Of a stretch of DNA of 64,000 nt, positions 18,661 to 26,147 are shown in pieces. The DNA is taken from assembly GCA_030426805.1 (NCBI GenBank), contig JAUHXU010000002.1, positions 248,001-312,000 on the forward strand, in the 5' to 3' direction. This stretch comes from a bacterium (lineage in GTDB: Bacteria > Planctomycetota > JAFGQW01). A program made the translations under genes and the position numbers. Each line of letters opens with the position of its first letter. Positions within the stretch are counted from its first letter, which is position 1. Below the pieces are notes generated by a model. The model searched no databases. It had not been told where the DNA came from and worked only from the letters and a program-made list of their open reading frames with translations.

Positions 18661-19928
18661 GCGACGACAGGAAAACGAGCGAGACGCCGAAGAAGCAGAT
18701 CGAGCTGACGCCGATCCACGACTTCGCGTCGAAGCTGCTGCAGCCGGAGATCCTCCCGCAGCTTCGGGAGTACGTCGAGTGGCAGACGACGGTGCGCCCG
18801 GACGTCGGTACGCCGACCGGTGAGTTGCAGGTGCCGGACTTCGCGCCGGTGTCGATCAACCTCGACCTGACGACCGCGTGCAACTACGCGTGCGACCACT
18901 GCGTCGACATGGACATCCTGAACCTGCCGATCCGCTACGACCACGACAAGCTCCTCGCGTCGCTGAAGATGATGCGTGAACGCGGCCTGCGGTCGGTGAT
19001 CGTGATCGGCGGCGGCGAGCCGACGACCTACAAGTTCTTCTCCGACACGATCCGGTTCATGAAGGACCTGGGGCTTCAGGTGTCGATCGTGTCGAACGGC
19101 TCCGGCATGAAGCGCATCGCCGAGATCGCCGATCGCCTCGACGAGCAGGACTGGGTGCGGCTTTCGCTCGACTCGGGCACGGACCCGACGTTCCAGGCGA
19201 TGCACAAGCCGAAGCGCAAGATCACGCTCGAGTCGATCTGCGAGCAGGTGCCCGGCATCAAGGACATCAACCCGCGCTTCCCGATCGGCTTCTCGTTCAT
19301 CGTCACGTGGAAGGGCGCGTTCATCAACGACTCCAAGATCGTCGAGAACTTGGGCGAGATGGTGCAGGCGACCGAACTCGCGAAGAACAACCGCTTCGAC
19401 TACATCGCGATCAAGCCGTTCCTGACGCGCGCCGAGGCGAACAACGCCGAGATCGTCGACCTGAAGGAGACGGACGACCACTTCGACAAGGTGATCGTGC
19501 GCATCCGCGAGATGGTCGACCAGGCGAAGAAGCACGAGACCGACTCGTTCAAGGTCTACGAGACGACCAACCTCAAGATGCTCGAGAACCGCAGCGCGTC
19601 GAATTACATGCACCAGCCGCAGACGTGCCACATGCAGTTCTTCCGCCAGGTGCTGAGCCCGCTCGGGATGTACAACTGCCCGGTCTACCGCAACCAGAAC
19701 CACGGCCGTGTCGGCAACCTGAACGCCTACGCCGACGAGGCGTCGTACGACGACACGCGCAAGAACACGGCGAAGCTGATCGACTCGTTCAACGCGACCG
19801 AACAGTGCAAAGAGGTCACCTGCCTCTACAACCACGTGAACTGGTTCATCGAGGACCTGATTCACCACCCAGAAAAGCTCGCGCAGCTCGAGGGGCGCGC
19901 GCAGAAGGTGCCGGACTACTTCCTGTAG
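18657..19928 (+). CDS. Radical SAM protein
   Basis: 423 residues. The cluster motif is C75-x3-C79-x2-C82 (TTACNYACDHC), followed by the SAM-binding GGGEPT motif near residue 120. The C-terminal third has several further cysteines (TCHMQFF, MYNCPVYR, EQCKEVTC) in a SPASM-like arrangement that could bind an auxiliary iron-sulfur cluster. Its Lys/Asp-rich composition is less Arg-biased than the neighbouring proteins, which suggests a well-conserved enzyme. The preceding dehydrogenase gene overlaps it. Substrate unknown; peptide or sugar modification are both possible. Confidence 0.85.
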   Translation: MSDDRKTSETPKKQIELTPIHDFASKLLQPEILPQLREYVEWQTTVRPDVGTPTGELQVPDFAPVSINLDLTTACNYACDHCVDMDILNLPIRYDHDKLLASLKMMRERGLRSVIVIGGGEPTTYKFFSDTIRFMKDLGLQVSIVSNGSGMKRIAEIADRLDEQDWVRLSLDSGTDPTFQAMHKPKRKITLESICEQVPGIKDINPRFPIGFSFIVTWKGAFINDSKIVENLGEMVQATELAKNNRFDYIAIKPFLTRAEANNAEIVDLKETDDHFDKVIVRIREMVDQAKKHETDSFKVYETTNLKMLENRSASNYMHQPQTCHMQFFRQVLSPLGMYNCPVYRNQNHGRVGNLNAYADEASYDDTRKNTAKLIDSFNATEQCKEVTCLYNHVNWFIEDLIHHPEKLAQLEGRAQKVPDYFL

Positions 19929-19950
19929 GCGGGACGTGCGGGGCAGGGAG

Positions 19951-20066
19951 CGGGGGCATGCGCAGGGGTGCGTGGCTCCGTGACTGCGCGGGGGGCGGTG
20001 TGGGCGATTGGGTCACGGGCGTGAGCCGCGCGTCAATGTCGCCTCGCACCCCTGCGCACGCCCCCG
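19951..20066. repeat. Hairpin repeat element, copy A
   Basis: A 116-bp element whose ends are inverted repeats of about 21 bp (GGGGGCATGCGCAGGGGTGCG against CGCACCCCTGCGCACGCCCCC, one mismatch). Inside, GGCTC/GAGCC and CGTGAC/GTCACG give a second helix. A near-copy in opposite orientation lies at 20681-20794. The element resembles REP/MITE-type palindromes. The rest of the gap 19929-20150 shows nothing else apart from AGGAGG before the next gene. Confidence 0.8.
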
Positions 20067-20150
20067 CCCCTTCGACGCGCGTGACCTGCTGGAAGTCGTC
20101 GGCGCGTCTGCGCGGGTCCTCGACCGGGTGGCGGAGCTGGACAGGAGGTT

Positions 20151-20594
20151 GTGTTGCGGGCACGGCGGTCTACGCAGTGGGATCCCTGGCCGACGGTCGT
20201 GCTGTGGGGCGCGTGGTTGCTCGCCCCGGGGAGCCTTGCGCTCGCGACGCTGGTGGTTTGGGGCTCGGAGGCGTCGAGCGAGTCGTATCTGACGGCGGGC
20301 TTCGTTGCCGGGATGTTCACGTTCACTGCGCACATCGTGGGCGGGCTGTACGGGTTGATCCTCTTGATGACGCCGGGGCCGCATCGCGCGCACTTCGAGT
20401 ATCGCGCGTTGATCGCGTATTGGGTCGTGATCGCCGTCCTGGTCGCCGTCGTGTTCTCGCCGTTCGCCGACCGTTCCCGCCTCGAGTACGTCGTATTCGC
20501 ATTCGCACTGATCGCCAACGCCATCACGCTGAGCGCGTTCTCCGCCGGCATCGTGCGACTCGTCCGGTGGCTCGCCCGACGACACAAGTCATGA
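20151..20594 (+). CDS. Small four-helix membrane protein of unknown function
   Basis: 147 residues with about four membrane helices (roughly 14-37, 45-69, 82-102 and 110-137) and a basic C-terminal tail. AGGAGG at 20143-20148 supports the start; GTG 20151 is very close to it, so TTG 20154 (three bases later, same frame) may be the real start. I recognise no family. It is bracketed by the inverted hairpin elements A and B, and may have arrived or moved with them. Confidence 0.6.
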   Translation: MLRARRSTQWDPWPTVVLWGAWLLAPGSLALATLVVWGSEASSESYLTAGFVAGMFTFTAHIVGGLYGLILLMTPGPHRAHFEYRALIAYWVVIAVLVAVVFSPFADRSRLEYVVFAFALIANAITLSAFSAGIVRLVRWLARRHKS

Positions 20595-20680
20595 CGGCGT
20601 CGACGGTACCCCTCCGAACATCCGTTCGCTGCGATGCGGGCAGGGGGGGCGGGGGTCGGTCGCGCGGCTTCGGTGGGATC

Positions 20681-20794
20681 GGGGGCGTGCGCAGGGGTGT
20701 GGGGCGACATTGACGCGCGGCTCACGCCCGTGACCCAATCGGTCATCTCGTCCCCGCGCAGTCACGGAGCCACACACCCCTGCGCATGCCCCCG
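20681..20794. repeat. Hairpin repeat element, copy B (inverted)
   Basis: 114-bp element that is the reverse complement of copy A at 19951-20066 with about 90 percent identity. Where A has GTGCG paired with CGCAC in its outer stem, B has GTGTG paired with CACAC, a compensated change. It lies between the convergent ends of the membrane gene and the adenylyltransferase gene; nothing else is seen in that gap. Confidence 0.8.
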
Positions 20795-20818
20795 ATCCCT
20801 CCCCCCGAACCGCGCGCC

Positions 20819-21304
20819 CTACTCGTCGCCGCCCCGCTCCCGCAGTGCCGCGATCATCTCGGTACTGGAGTGGTCCTTCGGGTCGCCGGCGATGGCGACG
20901 CGTCCGCCGTGGGCTTCGACGACCGCGCGTTCGGGGATCGTCTCGGGGGTGTAGTCCGTGCCCTTGGCGTGGACGTCGGGGCGGAGGGTTTCGAGCAGCG
21001 ACACGGGGGTGTCGTCTTCGAGGGGCACGACGTAGTCGACCGACTCGAACGCGGCGATCATCTCGTAGCGCTCTTCGTCGAGGACGCTGGGCTTGCGTTT
21101 GATGCGGCTCATCGACGCGTCGCTGTTGACCGCGACGACGAGGATGTCACCGAGCGCCTTCGCACCGGCGAGGTAGCGGACGTGGCCGACGTGGAGCAAC
21201 TCGAAGCAGCCGTTGGCGGTGACCAGTGTCTCGCCGGCTTCGCGGCGCGAGGCCAGTGCATCGGCGAGCGCGGCCGCGTCGCGGCAGATCTTGTCGCGCG
21301 CCAT
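20819..21304 (-). CDS. HxGH nucleotidyltransferase, RfaE2/HldE-C-like
   Basis: 161 residues, the length of a stand-alone RfaE2-type adenylyltransferase. NGCFELLHVGHVRYL carries the HxGH nucleotide-binding motif and VVAVNSDASMSRIKRKPSVL fits the heptose-1-phosphate/glycerol-3-phosphate transferase group; the end DHSSTEMIAAL corresponds to the ISTTxII region. The enzyme would transfer AMP from ATP to a sugar phosphate, perhaps ADP-heptose formation for envelope glycans. No partner kinase (RfaE1) is in the window. ATG 21304 begins 3 bases after the stop of the upstream minus-strand gene. Confidence 0.8.
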   Translation of the reverse strand: MARDKICRDAAALADALASRREAGETLVTANGCFELLHVGHVRYLAGAKALGDILVVAVNSDASMSRIKRKPSVLDEERYEMIAAFESVDYVVPLEDDTPVSLLETLRPDVHAKGTDYTPETIPERAVVEAHGGRVAIAGDPKDHSSTEMIAALRERGGDE

Positions 21305-21306
21305 GC

Positions 21307-23778
21307 TCAGTTGAAGCGCACGACCGCGCGGGTCCGGTTGCCGCCGCGGTCGATCGCGGTTGCGCGCAGGTGCACCGTCGTCGTGCCGACGTCGATCCGG
21401 CCGACGAGCGCGAAGCCGATGCCCTTGCCGTCGCCCGGCAGGGTCACCGGGAACAGCGGCGACAGCAGCGCGCGGTTCACGTCGAAGTAGCCCTGGCCGA
21501 AGTCGGCTTCGAGCTGGATCGACTGGAGGTCCCACAGGCCGTCGGGGTCGTCGAAGTGGATCGTGAAGCCGGCGGGGATCGCCGGGCCGGACGTGTTCGA
21601 GAACGACACGACCGGGTAGCGGCGCGCGCCGCCCTCGACTTCGAGGTCGTCGAACACGGTCGTGCCCGTCCGGGCGGCGATCGCGATCGCGCCCGGCTCG
21701 AGCGGCGCGGCGGACGGGTCGGTCACGTCGACGACCTCGTTGCCGTCCACGTCGATCCGCACGCGCGTTCCTTCGATCGCGACCCGCACCCGCACCGACG
21801 CGCGGTTGATCGTCGTCGTGCCGCTGGCGAGCGTCGTCGGGACACCGGCGGCCGACACGCGCTGCCACGTCACGGCGCCCTGCGCCGACAGCGTCGCGCG
21901 GTAGGCCGCGCCGCCGGGGTTGGCCGGATCCTGCACCGCGAACAGCAACTCGGTGTCGTTAGCGTTCGACAGGTCCACGGTCGCGTGGAAGACGACGTCG
22001 TCGAACACCTGGTCGAGCAGCGCGTACTCGGTGCCGCTCGGGACGGTCGCACGCCACGCTTGGCCCACGGTGGCCCAGGCCCCGGCGTTCTGCGCTTGCC
22101 AGTTGCCGGTGGTCGCGAGGTCGAAGTCGGTGAGCCGGATCGGGCCGGTGCGCAGGTTGTCGAACCACGCGGCGGCGTTCTCGGTCGTGAGCAGCAGGTT
22201 GTGGCCGGTGACCGCGCCGTTGTCGACGGCGTCGATCGTGAGCGTCTCGTTGACGTAGACCTGCACGCGGCCGGCACGCCGGACGAAGCGGTACTGATCG
22301 AGGAGGACCTTCGGCGCCGCCACGGACGTCGGCGTCATCGGGCCGCCGACCTGGTCGAGCGTGACGGAGTTCGCGTCGATGCGCAGCCGATACGCGGTGC
22401 CGGAGGGGTCGGCGGCGCCGTAGCGCAGACCGAGCGTTCCGCTCGGCGCGCCGACGAACCCGGCCTCGAACGCGACGTCGACGTCGCCCGCATCGGGCAC
22501 CATCCGCGTCCACGCGAGCGCCTCGTTCGCGTCGGTCTGCTCGAGTCGTTTGCCGTCGAACGTCGGGTTGATCGCCCACGTGCCGGGGCCGTCCAGCAGG
22601 AAGCCCGACGCCTCACCGCCCTCGAAGTCGTGCGACGTCTCGAGCGATCCGAACTTGCGCATCCCGGCGATCGCCGAGAACAGCCAGTGCACCGAGGGTT
22701 CCGCGGTGCCGGCGGTCGCCTGCGGCTGCGTGCCCTCGGGGCCGACGCGCGGGTCCGGGATCGGGTCGTTCGGCGGCACGAACTGCTGATGCGACGTGAA
22801 GACGTTGCCGTAGCCGTTGAACGAGTTGCGGAGCAACTGCAGGTCGCCGAGGTAGCGGTTGACGATGCTCGGCGTGAAGTGGCCGTAGCTCAGCCGCCCG
22901 GTGCGCGGGTTCGTCGACGGGTAGTGCTCGCCGCCGAGTTGCGCGTCGAACTCGTTGTTGATGTAGGGGATCGTCAGCGGGTTCGCCGGCATGCCGCCGA
23001 TCGTGTAGCTGCCCACGTTGGTCGGGTCGGCGATCGCGTTGTGGCCGATGATGATGTCCGCGGCCACCGGCACGGTCTGCGATCCGACCGTGATCGTGCC
23101 GGACGGGGCGGCGATGCCCGACTTCGGGCTGACGCCCGTTGGCACCCCGGGCAGCTCCGCCTTCGCGGCGTGGATCAGCTGCAGCGCGCCGTTGGCCGTC
23201 GTGAACAGGGGGCGCCCGTCGTAGGCCGGGTGCGTGAACTCGTTGACGATGTCGAGCATCAGGTTCTGATGCCCGGTCGCTGCGAGCCACTTCGCCGCGT
23301 TCGTCGTGCAGGTGAGCGCGGCGGCGTCGGTGGGCACCTGCTCGTCGCGCAGGAAGTACCAGAACTGCACCATCACGACCATGCCGCGCCGGTCGGTCTC
23401 GTCGAGGATTCGATTCAGATTCGACCAGACGACGCTGCTCAAATCGAGCGAGCCGTCGGGGTTGTAGGTCTTCGGGTAGAGGAAGTTCTTGTTCGTTTGC
23501 AGATTCCCGCCCTGGATCCCGACGACGATCGTGTTGACGCCGTAGCGCTTGTAGTCGTCGAGCTGCTCGATCACGAGGTCGGTGTAGCGCGTGTCGAAAC
23601 ACGAGTTCGCGAGTCGGCTCAGCCAGACGTCGAACGGCCGGGGGTTGCCGGTCCCGATCTCTTCGAGGAAGAAGCGCGTCCCCTGGATCGAGAGCTTGTG
23701 GCGCTTGGCGCCCTGGCCGTCGGTGGCCGTGGCGAGTGCGAGCCAGGCCCCCAGGGCGGCGAACAGCGTTCGGTGCAT
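21307..23778 (-). CDS. Secreted glycoside-hydrolase-like protein
   Basis: 823 residues with a signal peptide (FAALGAWLALATATDGQGA). Residues 25-400 look like a TIM-barrel glycosidase of the GH5-like kind: KRYGVNTIVVGIQGGN, then RRGMVVMVQFWYF and LMLDIVNEFTHP, where NE is where clan A enzymes keep the acid/base Glu, and later YINNEFDAQLGG. Residues 410-740 hold two beta-sandwich modules with concanavalin/LamG-like features (VQVYVNETLTIDAVDNG; VRIDVDGNEVVDV), and the last 80 residues a further strand-rich domain. ATG 23778 is preceded by GGGGGAGA. Extracellular polysaccharide binding or cleavage is likely; the substrate is unknown. Confidence 0.7.
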   Translation of the reverse strand: MHRTLFAALGAWLALATATDGQGAKRHKLSIQGTRFFLEEIGTGNPRPFDVWLSRLANSCFDTRYTDLVIEQLDDYKRYGVNTIVVGIQGGNLQTNKNFLYPKTYNPDGSLDLSSVVWSNLNRILDETDRRGMVVMVQFWYFLRDEQVPTDAAALTCTTNAAKWLAATGHQNLMLDIVNEFTHPAYDGRPLFTTANGALQLIHAAKAELPGVPTGVSPKSGIAAPSGTITVGSQTVPVAADIIIGHNAIADPTNVGSYTIGGMPANPLTIPYINNEFDAQLGGEHYPSTNPRTGRLSYGHFTPSIVNRYLGDLQLLRNSFNGYGNVFTSHQQFVPPNDPIPDPRVGPEGTQPQATAGTAEPSVHWLFSAIAGMRKFGSLETSHDFEGGEASGFLLDGPGTWAINPTFDGKRLEQTDANEALAWTRMVPDAGDVDVAFEAGFVGAPSGTLGLRYGAADPSGTAYRLRIDANSVTLDQVGGPMTPTSVAAPKVLLDQYRFVRRAGRVQVYVNETLTIDAVDNGAVTGHNLLLTTENAAAWFDNLRTGPIRLTDFDLATTGNWQAQNAGAWATVGQAWRATVPSGTEYALLDQVFDDVVFHATVDLSNANDTELLFAVQDPANPGGAAYRATLSAQGAVTWQRVSAAGVPTTLASGTTTINRASVRVRVAIEGTRVRIDVDGNEVVDVTDPSAAPLEPGAIAIAARTGTTVFDDLEVEGGARRYPVVSFSNTSGPAIPAGFTIHFDDPDGLWDLQSIQLEADFGQGYFDVNRALLSPLFPVTLPGDGKGIGFALVGRIDVGTTTVHLRATAIDRGGNRTRAVVRFN

Positions 23779-23828
23779 CGAGATCTCCCCCTCCGCGCGG
23801 TCGGTCGAAAAGTGACGGGCCGGCCTCA

Positions 23829-23857
23829 TTTCTAATCGCCGGCGCCGTTCCTGGCAA
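23829..23857 (-). promoter_or_regulatory. Promoter-like site for glycosidase-like gene
   Basis: On the minus strand, TTGCCA (23857-23852), a 17-base spacer, then TAGAAA (23834-23829). The leader would be about 45 bases and holds the GGGGGAGA Shine-Dalgarno. Confidence 0.4.
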
Positions 23858-23933
23858 TCTCGCAAGCCCCGTGCCGCCCTCAACGCTCCGCGGCGCGATG
23901 CCGATGAGAACCGCGAAGGAGGAGGTCACGACG

Positions 23934-24947
23934 ATGCTCGACGATGCGATCGAGGCCGCGGTGGGCGGGGAAACGACACAGGAGGACGCGAACGCGCTCC
24001 GCGAGCGTCCTAATGTGAGACGACCACGTCCGGAGTCGCCGCCGCCCGAGCAGGCGCAGACGGGCAATCGACGCCTGCGTTGCGTCTTCTACCGTGACCA
24101 GGCCGCGTCCCGAAAGTGCGAGGGCTGCGGCAACTTCCTCTGCGGCGCCGCCGTCCGCAAGAAGACCGTCGACCACGAGGTCGTCGAGGTCTGCCCGTGC
24201 GAGGTCGGTGCCCGCGTGCTGCGCTTCGAGGATCCGGCGCGACCGACGCCGCGCGTCGGCTTCGAGAAGCTGCTCGCGCTCGCGTTCGGCTACCCGCTCG
24301 GTGGCGCCGGCCCGATCATCCTGCTCTTCGGCACGGCGATGTTCGCGACCCTGTTCTCGCTCGGCCGCGTGATGTTGACGGCGTCGGCTCTCGGCCGACT
24401 CTCGTTGCTCGGCGTGGTTCCGATCGTGCTCGGCGGGATCTACCTCACCGCATACCTCGTCAAGGTCGTGTTCGCGACCGCGATGGGCGACGAAGACCCT
24501 CCGAGTTGGCCCGAACTGGGGCGCTGGTGGGAGAGCATCGTGCGCCCGTGCCTGATGATCACCGGGGCGCTCGTGTTGTGCGGCGGCATGGCCGCGGTCT
24601 ACGCGTTCGCGACCGGTCGCTTCGACGTCGGGTTCTGGTCGCTCGCGGTCGCGGGCAGCGCGTTCCTGCCGATGGCGATGGCGTGCGTGGCCGTCGACCC
24701 GACGATCAACGCGCTCAACCCGGTGCAATGGGTCGCGAACATCGCGATCGTTCCGGCGGAATACGTCGCAGCGGTGCTCACGCTCTACGTCGCGGTCGGG
24801 TTGAAGCTGTTCGCCGAGTCGACGTTCGGACAGATCCCGTATGCGGGCGTCATCTTCTCGACCGGGATCGCGCTCTACTTCCTGATGGTCGACATGCGCG
24901 TGCTCGGGTTGATCTTCCACGCCAATCGCGAGCGACTCGGTTGGTAG
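23934..24947 (+). CDS. B-box zinc-finger membrane protein
   Basis: 337 residues. After an acidic N-terminus, about residues 45-80 carry a B-box-like zinc finger (CVFYRDQAASRKCEGCGNF with later CPC). The rest has about six membrane helices in the DUF4013/Yip1-like style (FGYPLGGAGPIILLFGTAMF; paired helices around a DEDPPSWPELGRWW loop). ATG 23934 is chosen because AAGGAGGAGG ends 8 bases before it; in-frame ATGs at 23898 and 23904 lack such a site. Function unknown. Confidence 0.7.
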   Translation: MLDDAIEAAVGGETTQEDANALRERPNVRRPRPESPPPEQAQTGNRRLRCVFYRDQAASRKCEGCGNFLCGAAVRKKTVDHEVVEVCPCEVGARVLRFEDPARPTPRVGFEKLLALAFGYPLGGAGPIILLFGTAMFATLFSLGRVMLTASALGRLSLLGVVPIVLGGIYLTAYLVKVVFATAMGDEDPPSWPELGRWWESIVRPCLMITGALVLCGGMAAVYAFATGRFDVGFWSLAVAGSAFLPMAMACVAVDPTINALNPVQWVANIAIVPAEYVAAVLTLYVAVGLKLFAESTFGQIPYAGVIFSTGIALYFLMVDMRVLGLIFHANRERLGW

Positions 24948-24968
24948 TCCGGCGATTCCGGATTTCCG

Positions 24969-24997
24969 TTGAGGCGGCTGCCCCCGTGGGTTAGGTA
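24969..24997 (+). promoter_or_regulatory. Promoter-like site, probably leaderless
   Basis: TTGAGG (24969-24974), 17-base spacer, TAGGTA (24992-24997), then 8 bases to ATG 25006. GGAG at 25000-25003 is too close to act as a normal Shine-Dalgarno. Confidence 0.35.
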
Positions 24998-25005
24998 TCG
25001 GAGCC

Positions 25006-26139
25006 ATGCCTTCGGACCCGAAGATCCGCCGTCGCATTCCGAACGCGGTGAAGGTGACCGCCGCGGTCGTACTGAGCGCGGTGATCCTCCTGCTCATCGT
25101 CTACTGGGTCGGGTTTCGCGAGACGATGCAAGCGCTCGAGAACGTCGGGCCCGTCGCGTTCCTCGTCCTCGGAGTGCTCGCTTTTCTGCCGCTCGCGGTG
25201 CAAGCGATCGCGTGGTGGGTGCTCAACGACACCGTCGACCATCGCATCCCGTTCTTCACGCTGTACGAAGCGACGACGATGGGGATGGCGGTCAACATCC
25301 TCACGCCGTCGTCCTACCTCGGCGGTGAACCGGTCAAGGTCTACTACGTCGGCAAGCGTACCGGCTTGCCGTATCCCGAGGTCGCCGGCACGGTCGTGCT
25401 CGCGAAGTGGCTCGAAGCGCTGAGCTTCCTGCTCGTCTTCACCGGGGCGGCCGGCGTGTCGATCTACGCGTACGGCACGTCGCTGTTCGCCGGCGACAAT
25501 CTGCCGCTCGGCCTCGCGCTGCTCGGGTTGATCGCGGTGCTCGGCGGCTCGTGCGCGATTCTCGCGCTCGCGCTGTGGCGCGGCTGGCGTCCGCTGACGG
25601 TGATCGTCGGCTGGATCGCGCGGCTGCGTCCCGCGTCGCGGTTCCTTCGCAACCTGCGGGTGAAGGCCGGCACGATGGAGGCGCAGGTCACGCGCGTCTT
25701 CAACGAGAACCCGAAGCGCTCGACGTCGGCGTTCACGATCTTCCTCGCCGAGCACTTCGTGCTGTTCATCCGACCGTGGGTGTTCTTCATCCTCGGCGTC
25801 GGACTCGGTCTCGACTTCGGTGCGCTCTGCCTGATCTTCGTGATGAGCCAGGCGCTGTCGGCACTGCAGTTCACGCCCAGTGGGGCGGGGACGCTCGACG
25901 TCGGGATGCTCGCGGTCTTCGCGCAGATCGGCCTGTTGAAGCCCGACTGCATGGCGTTTCTGCTGTGTATCCGGTTCTGGGACGCGGTCGTCGTCGGCTG
26001 TGGTGCGTTGATCGCCGCGCGGATCGGCTCGAAGCTGCTGAGCGGCGTCGTGCCGGCCGAGGGCGACGGCGAGGAGGAAGCGCCCGCGAGCCCGCCCGGT
26101 CCGCAGGACGTACCGCCCGGCCCGAACACGAACGCCTGA
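25006..26139 (+). CDS. UPF0104/AglD-type membrane flippase-like protein
   Basis: 377 residues with about eight membrane helices and the family motif NILTPSSYLGGEPVKVYY (about residues 100-118), typical of the lysylphosphatidylglycerol synthetase transmembrane region family. Stand-alone members are thought to move or modify lipids or polyprenyl-linked sugars. A Pro-rich tail (PASPPGPQDVPPGP) ends the protein. Its stop lies 8 bp from the stop of the convergent gene. No MprF-type aminoacyl transferase domain is present. Confidence 0.8.
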   Translation: MPSDPKIRRRIPNAVKVTAAVVLSAVILLLIVYWVGFRETMQALENVGPVAFLVLGVLAFLPLAVQAIAWWVLNDTVDHRIPFFTLYEATTMGMAVNILTPSSYLGGEPVKVYYVGKRTGLPYPEVAGTVVLAKWLEALSFLLVFTGAAGVSIYAYGTSLFAGDNLPLGLALLGLIAVLGGSCAILALALWRGWRPLTVIVGWIARLRPASRFLRNLRVKAGTMEAQVTRVFNENPKRSTSAFTIFLAEHFVLFIRPWVFFILGVGLGLDFGALCLIFVMSQALSALQFTPSGAGTLDVGMLAVFAQIGLLKPDCMAFLLCIRFWDAVVVGCGALIAARIGSKLLSGVVPAEGDGEEEAPASPPGPQDVPPGPNTNA

Positions 26140-26147
26140 CGAACGCG

